From the NCBI GenBank assembly GCA_964036275.1, contig CAXIWQ010000274.1:62001-126000 (forward strand): DNA of 64,000 nt. Reading direction: 5' to 3'. The notes under the pieces are model-generated. The model searched no databases. It had not been told where the DNA came from and was given only the letters and a program-made list of their open reading frames with translations. This document shows positions 48,554 through 62,980 of this stretch, piece by piece. The stretch is from Litoditis marina. Lineage: Eukaryota; Nematoda; Chromadorea; Rhabditida; Rhabditidae. Positions within the stretch are counted from its first letter, which is position 1, and each line of letters starts with the position of its first letter. A program made the position numbers and the translations under genes.

Positions 48554-50630
48554 TTGCAGCTACAGAAAAAAAGTTTATACGGCTATCAAGTCTGTTGCTC
48601 CCAGCTACAAAAACCTAATACGACTTTATATTCTGTGGCGCACAGCCACAAAAAACAAATTAACGCGGTTATTGACTCTTTGCCGTGCAGCTACAGAAAA
48701 AAATTTATATTGCTATCAAGTATGTTGTTCCCAGCTAGAAAAACCCAATACAACTATCTATTCTGTGGCACACAGCCACAAAATACGATATAACGCGGTT
48801 ATCAACTCTTTGCCTTGCAGCTACAGAAAAAAGTTTATACGGCTATCAAGTCTGTTGCTCATGGCTACAAAAACCTAATACGACTTTATATCCTGTGGCG
48901 CACAGCCACAAAAGACAAATTAACGCGGTTATTACCTCTTTGCCTTGCAGCTACAGAAAAAAGTTCATACGGCTATCAAGTCTGTTGCTCCCAGCTACAA
49001 AAACCTGATACGACAATCTATTCTGTGGCGCACAGCCACAAAGACGAATTAACGCGGTTATTGACATTTTGACTTGCAGCTACAAAAAAAAATCATACGG
49101 CTATCAAGTCTGTTGCTTCCAACTACAAAAACATAATACGACTTTATATTCTGTGGCGCACAGCCACAAAATACAAATTAACGCGGTTATTGACTCTTTG
49201 CCTTGCAGTTACAGAGAACATTTCATACGGCTATCAAATATGTTGCTCCCAGCTACAAAAACCTAATACGACTTTATATTCTGTGGCGCACAGCCACAAA
49301 AGACAAATTAACGCGGTTATTACCTCTTTGCCTTGCAGCTACAGAAAAAAGTTTATACGGCTATCAAGTCTGTTGCTCCCAGCTACAAAAACCTAATACG
49401 ACTGTATATTCTGTGGCGCACAGCCACAAAAGACAAATTAACGCGGTTATTGACTCTTTGCCGTGCAGCTACAGAAAAAAGTTTATATGGCTATCAAGTA
49501 TGTTGCTCCCAGCTAGAAAAACCCAATACAACTATCTATTCTGTGGCACACAGCCACAAAATACGATATAACGCGGTTATCGACTCTTTGCCTTGCAGCT
49601 ACAGAAAAAAGTTTATACGGCTATCAAGTCTGTTGCTCATGGCTACAAAAACCTAATACGACTTTATATCCTGTGGCGCACAGCCACAAAAGACAAATTA
49701 ACGCGGTTATTATTTCTTTGCCTTGCAGCTACAGAAAAAAGTTCATACGGCTATCAAGTCTGTTGCTCCCAGCTACAAAAACCTGATACGACAATCTATT
49801 CTGTGGCGCACAGCCACAAAAGACAAATTAACGCGGTTATTGACTCTTTGCCGTGCAGCTACAGAAAAAAGTTTATATGGCTATCAAGTATGTTGCTCCC
49901 AGCTAGAAAAACCCAATACAACTATCTATTCTGTGGCACACAGCCACAAAATACGATATAACGCGGTTATCGACTCTTTGCCTTGCAGCTACAGAAAAAA
50001 ATTCATACGGCTATCAAGTCTGTTGCTCCCAGCTACAAAAACCTAATACGACTTTATATTCTGTGGCGCACAGCCACAAAAGACAAATTAACGCGGTTAT
50101 TACCTCTTTGCCTTGCAGCTACAGAAAAAAAGTTTATACGGCTATCAAGTCTGTTGCTCCCAGCTACAAAAACCTAATACGACTTTATATTCTGTGGCGC
50201 ACAGCCACAAAAGACAAATTAACGCGGTTATTGACTCTTTGCCGTGCAGCTACAGAAAAAAGTTTATATGGCTATCAAGTATGTTGTTCCCAGCTAGAAA
50301 AACCCAATACAACTATCTATTCTGTGGCACACAGCCACAAAATACGATATAACGCGGTTATCGACTCTTTGCCTTGCAGCTACAGAAAAAAGTTTATACG
50401 GCTATCAAGTCTGTTGCTCATGGCTACAAAAACCTAATACGACTTTATATCCTGTGGCGCACAGCCACAAAAGACAAATTAACGCGGTTATTACCTCTTT
50501 GCCTTGCAGCTACAGAAAAAAGTTCATACGGCTATCAAGTCTGTTGCTCCCAGCTACAAAAACCTGATACGACAATCTATTATGTGGCGCACAGCCACAA
50601 AGACGAATTAACGCGGTTATTGACATTTTG
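48554..50630 (+). repeat. Six-monomer multimer of about 780 bp, three partial copies
   Basis: The CTCATGGCTAC monomer, preceded by the GCTAGAAAAACCC / TGGCACACAGCC / ATACGATATAACG monomer, recurs near 48,860, 49,638 and 50,418, steps of about 780 bp. Flanking monomers vary between copies. The same block occurs as single copies near 13.7 and 21.5 kb. Confidence 0.8.
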
Positions 50631-53600
50631 ACTTGCAGCTACAAAAAAAAAATCATACGGCTATCAAGTCTGTTGCTTCCAACTACAAAAACATAATACG
50701 ACTTTAAATTCTGTGGCGCACAGCCACAAAATACAAATTAACGCGGTTATTGACTCTTTGCCTTGCAGTTACAGAGAACATTTCATACGGCTATCAAGTC
50801 TGTTGCTCCCAGCTACGAAAACCTAATACGACTTTATATTCTGTGGCGCACAGCCACAAAAGACAAATTAACGCGGTTATTACCTCTTTGCCGTGCAGCT
50901 ACAGGAAAAAGGTTATACGGCTATCAAGTATGTTGCTCCCAGCTAAAAAAACCTAATACGACTATCTATTCTGTGGCGCACAGCCACAAAATACGAATTA
51001 ACGCGGTTATCGACTCTTTGCCTTGCAGCTACAGAGAACAGTTCATACGGCTATCAAGTCTGTTGCTCCCAGCTACAAAAACCTAATACGACTATATATT
51101 CTGTGGCGCACAGCCACAAAAGACGAATTAACGCGGTTATTGACTCTTTGCCTCGCAGTTACAGATAACATTTCATACGGCTATCAAATCTGTTGCTCCC
51201 AGCTACAAAAACCTGATACGACAATCTATTCTGTGGCGCACAGCCACAAAGACGAATTAACGCGGTTATTGACATTTTGACTTGCAGCTACAAAAAAAAT
51301 CATACGGCTATCAAGTCTGTTGCTTCCAACTACAGAAACATAATACGACAATCTATTCTGTGGCGCACAGCCACAAAACACGAAATATCGCGGTTATCGA
51401 CTTGTTGGCTTGCAGCTACAGAGAAAAGTTCATACGGCTATCAAGTCTGTTGCTCCCAGCTACAAAAACCTGATACGACAATCTATTCTGTGGCGCACAG
51501 CCACAAAAGACAAATTAACGCGGTTATTACCTCTTTGCCTTGCAGCTACAGAAAAAAGTTCATACGGCTATCAAATCTGTTGCTCCCAGCTACAAAAACC
51601 TAATACGACAATCTATTCTGTGGCGCACAGCCACAAAATACAAATTATCGCGGTTATCGACTTGTTGGCTTGCAGCTACCGAGAAAAGTTCATACGGCTA
51701 TCAAGTCTGTTGCTCCCAGCTACAAAAACCTAATACGACTATATATTCTGTGGCGCACAGCCACAAAAGACGAATTAACGCGGTTATTGACTCTTTGCCT
51801 CGCAGTTACAGAGAACATTTCATACGGCTATCAAATCTGTTGCTCCCAGCTACAAAAACCTAATACGACAATCTATTCTGTGGCGCGCAGCCACAAAGAC
51901 GAATTAACGCGGTTATTGACATTTTGACTTGCAGCCACAAAAAAAAATCATACGGCTATCAAGTCTGTTGCTTCCAACTACAAAAACATAATACGACTTT
52001 ATATTCTGTGGCGCACAGCCAAAAAATACAAATTAACGCGGTTATTGACTCTTTGCCTTGCAGTTACAGAGAACATTTCATACGGCTATCAAATCTGTTG
52101 CTCCCAGCTACAAAAACCTAATACGACTTTATATTCTGTGGCGCACAGCCACAAAAGACAAATTAACGCGGTTATTACCTCTTTGCCTTGCAGCTACAGA
52201 GAACAGTTCACACGGCTATCAAATCTGTTGCTCCCAGCTACAAAAACCTAATACGACAATCTATTCTGTGGCGCACAGCCACAAAATACGAATTAACGCG
52301 GTTATCGACTCTTTGCCTTGCAGCTACAGAGAACAGTTCACACGGCTATCAAATCTGTTGCTCCCAGCTACAAAAACCTAATACGACAATCTATTCTGTG
52401 GCGCACAGCCACAAAAGACAAATTAACGCGGTTATTACCTCTTTGCCTTGCAGCTACAGAAAAAAGTTTATACGGCTATCAAGTCTGTTGCTCCCAGCTA
52501 CAAAAACCTGATACGACAATCTATTCTGTGGCGCACAGCCACAAAAGACGAATTAACGCGGTTATTGACTCTTTGCCTTGCAGCTACAGAAAAAAATTCA
52601 TACGGCTATCAAGTCTGTTGCTCCCAGCTACAAAAACCTAATACGACTATATATTCTGTGGCGCACAGCCACAAAAGACGAATTAACGCGGTTATTGACT
52701 CTTCGCCTCGCAGTTACAGATAACATTTTATACGGCTATCAAATCTGTTGCTCCCAGCTACAAAAACCTAATACGACAATCTATTCTGTGGCGCACAGCC
52801 ACAAAGACGAATTAACGCGGTTATTGACATTTTGACTTGCAGCTACAAAAAAAAAATCATACGGCTATCAAGTCTGTTGCTTCCAACTACAGAAACATAA
52901 TACGACAATCTATTCTGTGGCGCACAGCCACAAAACACGAAATATCGCGGTTATCGACTTGTTGGCTTGCAGCTACAGAGAAAAGTTCATACGGCTATCA
53001 AGTCTGTTGCTCCCAGCTACAAAAACCTGATACGACAATCTATTCTGTGGCGCACAGCCACAAAAGACAAATTAACGCGGTTATTACCTCTTTGCCTTGC
53101 CGCTACAGAAAAAAAGTTCATACGGCTATCAAATCTGTTGCTCCCAGCTACAAAAACCTAATACGACAATCTATTCTGTGGCGCACAGCCACAAAATACG
53201 AATTAACGCGGTTATCGACTCTTTGCCTTGCAGCTACAGAGAACAGTTCACACGGCTATCAAATCTGTTGCTCCCAGCTACAAAAACCTAATACGACAAT
53301 CTATTCTGTGGCGCACAGCCACAAAAGACAAATTAACGCGGTTATTACCTCTTTGCCTTGCAGCTACAGAAAAAAGTTTATACGGCTATCAAGTCTGTTG
53401 CTCCCAGCTACAAAAACCTGATACGACAATCTATTCTGTGGCGCACAGCCACAAAAGACGAATTAACGCGGTTATTGACTCTTTGCCTTGCAGCTACAGA
53501 AAAAAATTCATACGGCTATCAAGTCTGTTGCTCATGGCTACAAAAACCTAATACGACTTTATATTCTGTGGCGCACAGCCACAAAAGACAAATTAACGCG

Positions 53601-54784
53601 GTTATTACCTCTTTGCCTTGCAGTTACAGAGAACATGTCATACGGCTATCAAATCTGTTGCTCCCAGCTACAAAAACCTAATACGACAATCTATTATGTG
53701 GCGCACAGCCACAAAATACGAATTTACGCGGTTATCGACTCTTTGGCTTGCAGCTACAGAAAAAAGTTTATATGGCTATCAAGTATGTTGCTCCCAGCTA
53801 GAAAAACCCAATACAACTATCTATTCTGTGGCACACAGCCACAAAATACGATATAACGCGGTTATCGACTCTTTGCCTTGCAGCTACAGAAAAAAGTTCA
53901 TACGGCTATCAAGTCTGTTGCTCCCAGCTACAAAAACCTGATACGACAATCTATTCTGTGGCGCACAGCCACAACAGACAAATTAACGCGGTTATTACCT
54001 CTTTGCCTTGCAGCTACAGAAAAAAATTCATACGGCTATCAAGTCTGTTGCTCCCAGCTACGAAAACCTAATACGATTTTATATTCTGTGGCGCACACCC
54101 ACAAAATACAAATTAACGCGGTTATTGACTCTTTGCCGTGCAGCTACAGGAAAAAGGTTATACGGCTATTAAGTATGTTGCTCCCAGCTAAAAAAACCTA
54201 ATACGACTATCTATTCTGTGGCGCACAGCCACAAAATACGAATTAACGCGGTTATCGACTCTTTGCCTTGCAGCTACAGAGAACAGTTCATACGGCTATC
54301 AAGTCTGTTGCTCCCAGCTACAAAAACCTAATACGACTATATATTCTGTGGCGCACAGCCACAAAAGACGAATTAACGCGGTTATTGACTCTTCGCCTCG
54401 CAGTTACAGATAACATTTTATACGGCTATCAAATCTGTTGCTCCCAGCTACAAAAACCTAATACGACAATCTATTCTGTGGCGCACAGCCACAAAGACGA
54501 ATTAACGCGGTTATTGACATTTTGACTTGCAGCTACAAAAAAAATCATACGGCTATCAAGTCTGTTGCTTCCAACTACAGAAACATAATACGACAATCTA
54601 TTCTGTGGCGCACAGCCACAAAACACGAAATATCGCGGTTATCGACTTGTTGGCTTGCAGCTACAGAGAAAAGTTCATACGGCTATCAAGTCTGTTGCTC
54701 CCAGCTACAAAAACCTGATACGACAATCTATTCTGTGGCGCACAGCCACAAAAGACAAATTAACGCGGTTATTACCTCTTTGCC

Positions 54785-55826
54785 TTGCCGCTACAGAAAA
54801 AAAGTTCATACGGCTATCAAATCTGTTGCTCCCAGCTACAAAAACCTAATACGACAATCTATTCTGTGGCGCACAGCCACAAAATACGAATTAACGCGGT
54901 TATCGACTCTTTGCCTTGCAGCTACAGAGAACAGTTCACACGGCTATCAAATCTGTTGCTCCCAGCTACAAAAACCTAATACGACAATCTATTCTGTGGC
55001 GCACAGCCACAAAATACGAATTATCGCGGTTATCGACTTGTTGTCTTGCAGCTACAGAGAAAAGTTCATACGGCTATCAAGTCTGTTGCTCCCAGCTACA
55101 AAAACCTGATACGACAATCTATTCTGTGGCGCACAGCCACAAAAGACAAATTAACGCGGTTATTACCTCTTTGCCTTGCAGCTACAGAAAAAAATTCATA
55201 CGGCTATCAAGTCTGTTGCTCCCAGCTACAAAAACCTAATACGACTTTATATTCTGTGGCGCACAGCCACAAAAGACAAATTAACGCGGTTATTGACTCT
55301 TTGCCGTGCAGCTACAGAAAAAAAGTTCATACGGCTATCAAATCTGTTGCTCCCAGCTACAAAAACCTAATACGACAATCTATTCTGTGGCGCACAGCCA
55401 CAAAATACGAATTAACGCGGTTATCGACTCTTTGCCTTGCAGCTACAGAGAACAGTTCACACGGCTATCAAATCTGTTGCTCCCAGCTACAAAAACCTAA
55501 TACGACAATCTATTCTGTGGCGCACAGCCACAAAATACGAATTATCGCGGTTATCGACTTGTTGTCTTGCAGCTACAGAGAAAAGTTCATACGGCTATCA
55601 AGTCTGTTGCTCCCAGCTACAAAAACCTGATACGACAATCTATTCTGTGGCGCACAGCCACAAAAGACAAATTAACGCGGTTATTACCTCTTTGCCTTGC
55701 AGCTACAGAAAAAAATTCATACGGCTATCAAGTCTGTTGCTCCCAGCTACGAAAACCTAATACGACTTTATATTCTGTGGCGCACAGCCACAAAAGACAA
55801 ATTAACGCGGTTATTGACTCTTTGCC
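54785..55826 (+). repeat. Four-monomer tandem duplication, 521 bp
   Basis: The block from about 54,785 is repeated from about 55,306 with a 521-bp offset, including AGAACAGTTCACACGG and the private GACTTGTTGTCTTGC (near 55,035 and 55,556). The corresponding part of the first large copy has GACTTGTTGTCTTGC only once, near 44,294, so the doubling is younger than the large duplication. Confidence 0.85.
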
Positions 55827-58800
55827 GTGCAGCTACAGGAAAAAGGTTATACGGCTATCAAGTATGTTGCTCCCAGCTAAAAAAAAACCTAATACGACTA
55901 TCTATTCTGTGGCGCACAGCCACAAAATACGAATTAACGCGGTTATCGACTCTTTGCCTTGCAGCTACAGAGAAAAGTTCATACGGCTATCAAGTCTGTT
56001 GCTCCCAGCTACAAAAACCTAATACGACTATATATTCTGTGGCGCACAGCCACAAAAGACGAATTAACGCGGTTATTGACTCTTTGCCTCGCAGTTACAG
56101 ATAACATTTCATACGGCTATCAAATCTGTTGCTCCCAGCTACAAAAACCTGATACGACAATCTATTCTGTGGCGCACAGCCACAAAGACGAATTAACGCG
56201 GTTATTGACATTTTGACTTGCAGCTACAAAAAAAATCATACGGCTATCAAGTCTGTTGCTTCCAACTACAGAAACATAATACGACAATCTATTCTGTGGC
56301 GCACAGCCACAAAACACGAAATATCGCGGTTATCGACTTGTTGGCTTGCAGCTACAGAGAAAAGTTCATACGGCTATCAAGTCTGTTGCTCCCAGCTACA
56401 AAAACCTGATACGACAATCTATTCTGTGGCGCACAGCCACAAAAGACAAATTAACGCGGTTATTACCTCTTTGCCTTGTAGCTACAGAAAAAAGTTCATA
56501 CGGCTATCAAATCTGTTGGTCCCAGCTACAAAAACCTAATACGACAATCTATTCTGTGGCGCACAGCCACAAAATACAAATTATCGCGGTTATCGACTTG
56601 TTGGCTTGCAGCTACCGAGAAAAGTTCATACGGCTATCAAGTCTGTTGCTCCCAGCTACAAAAACCTAATACGACTATATATTCTGTGGCGCACAGCCAC
56701 AAAAGACGAATTAACGCGGTTATTGACTCTTTGCCTCGCAGTTACAGAGAACATTTCATACGGCTATCAAATCTATTGCTCCCAGCTACAAAAACCTAAT
56801 ACGACAATCTATTCTGTGGCGCACAGCCACAAAGACGAATTAACGCGGTTATTGACATTTTGACTTGCAGCTACAAAAAAAATCATACGGCTATCAAGTC
56901 TGTTGCTTCCAACTACAAAAACATAATACGACTTTATATTATGTGGCGCACAGCCACAAAATACAAATTAACGCGGTTATTGACTCTTTGCCTTGCAGTT
57001 ACAGAGAACATTTCATACGGCTATCAAATCTGTTACTCCCAGCTACAAAAACCTAATACGACTTTATATTCTGTGGCGCACAGCCACAAAAGACAAATTA
57101 ACGCGGCTATTACCTCTTTGCCTTGCAGCTACAGAAAAAAAGACAAATTAACGCGGTTATTGACTCTTTGCCGTGCAGCTACAGGAAAAAGGTTATACGG
57201 CTATCAAGTATGTTGCTCCCAGCTAAAAAAAAACCTAATACGACTATCTATTCTGTGGCGCACAGCCACAAAATACGAATTAACGCGGTTATCGACTCTT
57301 TGCCTTGCAGCTACAGAGAAAAGTTCATACGGCTATCAAGTCTGTTGCTCCCAGCTACAAAAACCTAATACGACTATATATTCTGTGGCGCACAGCCACA
57401 AAAGACGAATTAACGCGGTTATTGACTCTTTGCCTCGCAGTTACAGATAACATTTCATACGGCTATCAAATCTGTTGCTCCCAGCTACAAAAACCTGATA
57501 CGACAATCTATTCTGTGGCGCACAGCCACAAAGACGAATTAACGCGGTTATTGACATTTTGACTTGCAGCTACAAAAAAAATCATACGGCTATCAAGTCT
57601 GTTGCTTCCAACTACAGAAACATAATACGACAATCTATTCTGTGGCGCACAGCCACAAAACACGAAATATCGCGGTTATCCACTTGTTGGCTTGCAGCTA
57701 CAGAGAAAAGTTCATACGGCTATCAAGTCTGTTGCTCCCAGCTACAAAAACCTGATACGACAATCTATTCTGTGGCGCACAGCCACAAAAGACAAATTAA
57801 CGCGGTTATTACCTCTTTGCCTTGTAGCTACAGAAAAAAGTTCATACGGCTATCAAATCTGTTGGTCCCAGCTACAAAAACCTAATACGACAATCTATTC
57901 TGTGGCGCACAGCCACAAAATACAAATTATCGCGGTTATCGACTTGTTGGCTTGCAGCTACCGAGAAAAGTTCATACGGCTATCAAGTCTGTTGCTCCCA
58001 GCTACAAAAACCTAATACGACTATATATTCTGTGGCGCACAGCCACAAAAGACGAATTAACGCGGTTATTGACTCTTTGCCTCGCAGTTACAGAGAACAT
58101 TTCATACGGCTATCAAATCTATTGCTCCCAGCTACAAAAACCTAATACGACAATCTATTCTGTGGCGCACAGCCACAAAGACGAATTAACGCGGTTATTG
58201 ACATTTTGACTTGCAGCTACAAAAAAAATCATACGGCTATCAAGTCTGTTGCTTCCAACTACAAAAACATAATACGACTTTATATTATGTGGCGCACAGC
58301 CACAAAATACAAATTAACGCGGTTATTGACTCTTTGCCTTGCAGTTACAGAGAACATTTCATACGGCTATCAAATCTGTTACTCCCAGCTACAAAAACCT
58401 AATACGACTTTATATTCTGTGGCGCACAGCCACAAAAGACAAATTAACGCGGTTATTACCTCTTTGCCTTGCAGCTACAGAAAAAAAGACAAATTAACGC
58501 GGTTATTGACTCTTTGCCGTGCAGCTACAGGAAAAAGGTTATACGGCTATCAAGTATGTTGCTCCCAGCTAAAAAAAAACCTAATACGACTATCTATTCT
58601 GTGGCGCACAGCCACAAAATACGAATTAACGCGGTTATCGACTCTTTGCCTTGCAGCTACAGAGAAAAGTTCATACGGCTATCAAGTCTGTTGCTCCCAG
58701 CTACAAAAACCTAATACGACTATATATTCTGTGGCGCACAGCCACAAAAGACGAATTAACGCGGTTATTGACTCTTTGCCTCGCAGTTACAGATAACATT

Positions 58801-60650
58801 TCATACGGCTATCAAATCTGTTGCTCCCAGCTACAAAAACCTGATACGACAATCTATTCTGTGGCGCACAGCCACAAAGACGAATTAACGCGGTTATTGA
58901 CATTTTGACTTGCAGCTACAAAAAAAATCATACGGCTATCAAGTCTGTTGCTTCCAACTACAGAAACATAATACGACAATCTATTCTGTGGCGCACAGCC
59001 ACAAAACACGAAATATCGCGGTTATCGACTTGTTGGCTTGCAGCTACAGAGAAAAGTTCATACGGCTATCAAGTCTGTTGCTCCCAGCTACAAAAACCTG
59101 ATACGACAATCTATTCTGTGGCGCACAGCCACAAAAGACAAATTAACGCGGTTATTACCTCTTTGCCTTGTAGCTACAGAAAAAAGTTCATACGGCTATC
59201 AAATCTGTTGGTCCCAGCTACAAAAACCTAATACGACAATCTATTCTGTGGCGCACAGCCACAAAATACAAATTATCGCGGTTATCGACTTGTTGGCTTG
59301 CAGCTACCGAGAAAAGTTCATACGGCTATCAAGTCTGTTGCTCCCAGCTACAAAAACCTAATACGACTATATATTCTGTGGCGCACAGCCACAAAAGACG
59401 AATTAACGCGGTTATTGACTCTTTGCCTTGCAGTTACAGAGAACATTTCATACGGCTATCAAATCTGTTGCTCCCAGCTACAAAAACCTAATACGACTTT
59501 ATATTCTGTGGCGCACAGCCACAAAAGACAAATTAACGCGGTTATTACCTCTTTGCCTTGCAGCTACAGAAAAAAAGACAAATTAACGCGGTTATTGACT
59601 CTTTGCCGTGCAGCTACAGGAAAAAGGTTATACGGCTATCAAGTATGTTGCTCCCAGCTAAAAAAAAACCTAATACGACTATCTATTCTGTGGCGCACAG
59701 CCACAAAATACGAATTAACGCGGTTATCGACTCTTTGCCTTGCAGCTACAGAGAAAAGTTCATACGGCTATCAAGTCTGTTGCTCCCAGCTACAAAAACC
59801 TAATACGACTATATATTCTGTGGCGCACAGCCACAAAAGACGAATTAACGCGGTTATTGACTCTTTGCCTCGCAGTTACAGATAACATTTCATACGGCTA
59901 TCAAATCTGTTGCTCCCAGCTACAAAAACCTGATACGACAATCTATTCTGTGGCGCACAGCCACAAAGACGAATTAACGCGGTTATTGACATTTTGACTT
60001 GCAGCTACAAAAAAAATCATACGGCTATCAAGTCTGTTGCTTCCAACTACAGAAACATAATACGACAATCTATTCTGTGGCGCACAGCCACAAAACACGA
60101 AATATCGCGGTTATCGACTTGTTGGCTTGCAGCTACAGAGAAAAGTTCATACGGCTATCAAGTCTGTTGCTCCCAGCTACAAAAACCTGATACGACAATC
60201 TATTCTGTGGCGCACAGCCACAAAAGACAAATTAACGCGGTTATTACCTCTTTGCCTTGTAGCTACAGAAAAAAGTTCATACGGCTATCAAATCTGTTGG
60301 TCCCAGCTACAAAAACCTAATACGACAATCTATTCTGTGGCGCACAGCCACAAAATACAAATTATCGCGGTTATCGACTTGTTGGCTTGCAGCTACCGAG
60401 AAAAGTTCATACGGCTATCAAGTCTGTTGCTCCCAGCTACAAAAACCTAATACGACTATATATTCTGTGGCGCACAGCCACAAAAGACGAATTAACGCGG
60501 TTATTGACTCTTTGCCTCGCAGTTACAGAGAACATTTCATACGGCTATCAAATCTATTGCTCCCAGCTACAAAAACCTAATACGACAATCTATTCTGTGG
60601 CGCACAGCCACAAAGACGAATTAACGCGGTTATTGACATTTTGACTTGCA
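55820..60650 (+). repeat. Higher-order repeat of 1,346 bp, second cluster
   Basis: Units start at equivalent positions 55,959, 57,305, 58,651 and 59,740. The first three steps are 1,346 bp; the last is 1,089 bp because about two monomers are missing between 59,400 and 59,560. It has one more unit than the matching cluster at 44.6-48.3 kb, which shows independent copy-number change after the large duplication. Confidence 0.85.
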
Positions 60651-60903
60651 GCTACAAAAAAAATCATACGGCTATCAAGTCTGTTGCTTCCAACTACAAA
60701 AAAATAATACGACTTTATATTATGTGGCGCACAGCCACAAAATACAAATTAACGCGGTTATTGACTCTTTGCCTTGCAGTTACAGAGAACATTTCATACG
60801 GCTATCAAATCTGTTGCTCCCAGCTACAAAAACCTAATACGACTTTATATTCTGTGGCGCACAGCCACAAAAGACAAATTAACGCGGTTATTACCTCTTT
60901 GCC

Positions 60904-62980
60904 TTGCAGCTACAGAAAAAAAGTTTATACGGCTATCAAGTCTGTTGCTCCCAGCTACAAAAACCTAATACGACTTTATATTCTGTGGCGCACAGCCACA
61001 AAAAACAAATTAACGCGGTTATTGACTCTTTGCCGTGCAGCTACAGAAAAAAATTTATATTGCTATCAAGTATGTTGTTCCCAGCTAGAAAAACCCAATA
61101 CAACTATCTATTCTGTGGCACACAGCCACAAAATACGATATAACGCGGTTATCAACTCTTTGCCTTGCAGCTACAGAAAAAAGTTTATACGGCTATCAAG
61201 TCTGTTGCTCATGGCTACAAAAACCTAATACGACTTTATATCCTGTGGCGCACAGCCACAAAAGACAAATTAACGCGGTTATTACCTCTTTGCCTTGCAG
61301 CTACAGAAAAAAGTTCATACGGCTATCAAGTCTGTTGCTCCCAGCTACAAAAACCTGATACGACAATCTATTCTGTGGCGCACAGCCACAAAGACGAATT
61401 AACGCGGTTATTGACATTTTGACTTGCAGCTACAAAAAAAAATCATACGGCTATCAAGTCTGTTGCTTCCAACTACAAAAACATAATACGACTTTATATT
61501 CTGTGGCGCACAGCCACAAAATACAAATTAACGCGGTTATTGACTCTTTGCCTTGCAGTTACAGAGAACATTTCATACGGCTATCAAATATGTTGCTCCC
61601 AGCTACAAAAACCTAATACGACTTTATATTCTGTGGCGCACAGCCACAAAAGACAAATTAACGCGGTTATTACCTCTTTGCCTTGCAGCTACAGAAAAAA
61701 GTTTATACGGCTATCAAGTCTGTTGCTCCCAGCTACAAAAACCTAATACGACTGTATATTCTGTGGCGCACAGCCACAAAAGACAAATTAACGCGGTTAT
61801 TGACTCTTTGCCGTGCAGCTACAGAAAAAAGTTTATATGGCTATCAAGTATGTTGCTCCCAGCTAGAAAAACCCAATACAACTATCTATTCTGTGGCACA
61901 CAGCCACAAAATACGATATAACGCGGTTATCGACTCTTTGCCTTGCAGCTACAGAAAAAAGTTTATACGGCTATCAAGTCTGTTGCTCATGGCTACAAAA
62001 ACCTAATACGACTTTATATCCTGTGGCGCACAGCCACAAAAGACAAATTAACGCGGTTATTATTTCTTTGCCTTGCAGCTACAGAAAAAAGTTCATACGG
62101 CTATCAAGTCTGTTGCTCCCAGCTACAAAAACCTGATACGACAATCTATTCTGTGGCGCACAGCCACAAAAGACAAATTAACGCGGTTATTGACTCTTTG
62201 CCGTGCAGCTACAGAAAAAAGTTTATATGGCTATCAAGTATGTTGCTCCCAGCTAGAAAAACCCAATACAACTATCTATTCTGTGGCACACAGCCACAAA
62301 ATACGATATAACGCGGTTATCGACTCTTTGCCTTGCAGCTACAGAAAAAAATTCATACGGCTATCAAGTCTGTTGCTCCCAGCTACAAAAACCTAATACG
62401 ACTTTATATTCTGTGGCGCACAGCCACAAAAGACAAATTAACGCGGTTATTACCTCTTTGCCTTGCAGCTACAGAAAAAAAGTTTATACGGCTATCAAGT
62501 CTGTTGCTCCCAGCTACAAAAACCTAATACGACTTTATATTCTGTGGCGCACAGCCACAAAAGACAAATTAACGCGGTTATTGACTCTTTGCCGTGCAGC
62601 TACAGAAAAAAGTTTATATGGCTATCAAGTATGTTGTTCCCAGCTAGAAAAACCCAATACAACTATCTATTCTGTGGCACACAGCCACAAAATACGATAT
62701 AACGCGGTTATCGACTCTTTGCCTTGCAGCTACAGAAAAAAGTTTATACGGCTATCAAGTCTGTTGCTCATGGCTACAAAAACCTAATACGACTTTATAT
62801 CCTGTGGCGCACAGCCACAAAAGACAAATTAACGCGGTTATTACCTCTTTGCCTTGCAGCTACAGAAAAAAGTTCATACGGCTATCAAGTCTGTTGCTCC
62901 CAGCTACAAAAACCTGATACGACAATCTATTATGTGGCGCACAGCCACAAAGACGAATTAACGCGGTTATTGACATTTTG
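60904..62980 (+). repeat. 780-bp multimer cluster in the second large copy
   Basis: Counterpart of 48,554-50,630 with an offset of 12,350 bp. The three CTCATGGCTAC monomers and their private variants (TATTTCTTTGCC, CGACTGTATATTC, AAATTTATATTGC) are all retained. Confidence 0.8.

Larger units (their letters stand above)
41220..51650 (+). repeat. Large duplication, copy 1 (partner 52,218-64,000)
   Basis: Monomer order and private variants match the rest of the window downstream. The offset is 10,998-11,000 bp for 41.2-43.8 kb, 11,263 for 44.4-47.9 kb and 12,350 for 48.0-51.65 kb. The steps are explained by copy-number differences of internal multimers: a 521-bp doubling and a different number of 1,346-bp units. 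The duplication reaches the end of the window, so its true extent is unknown. Confidence 0.85.
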
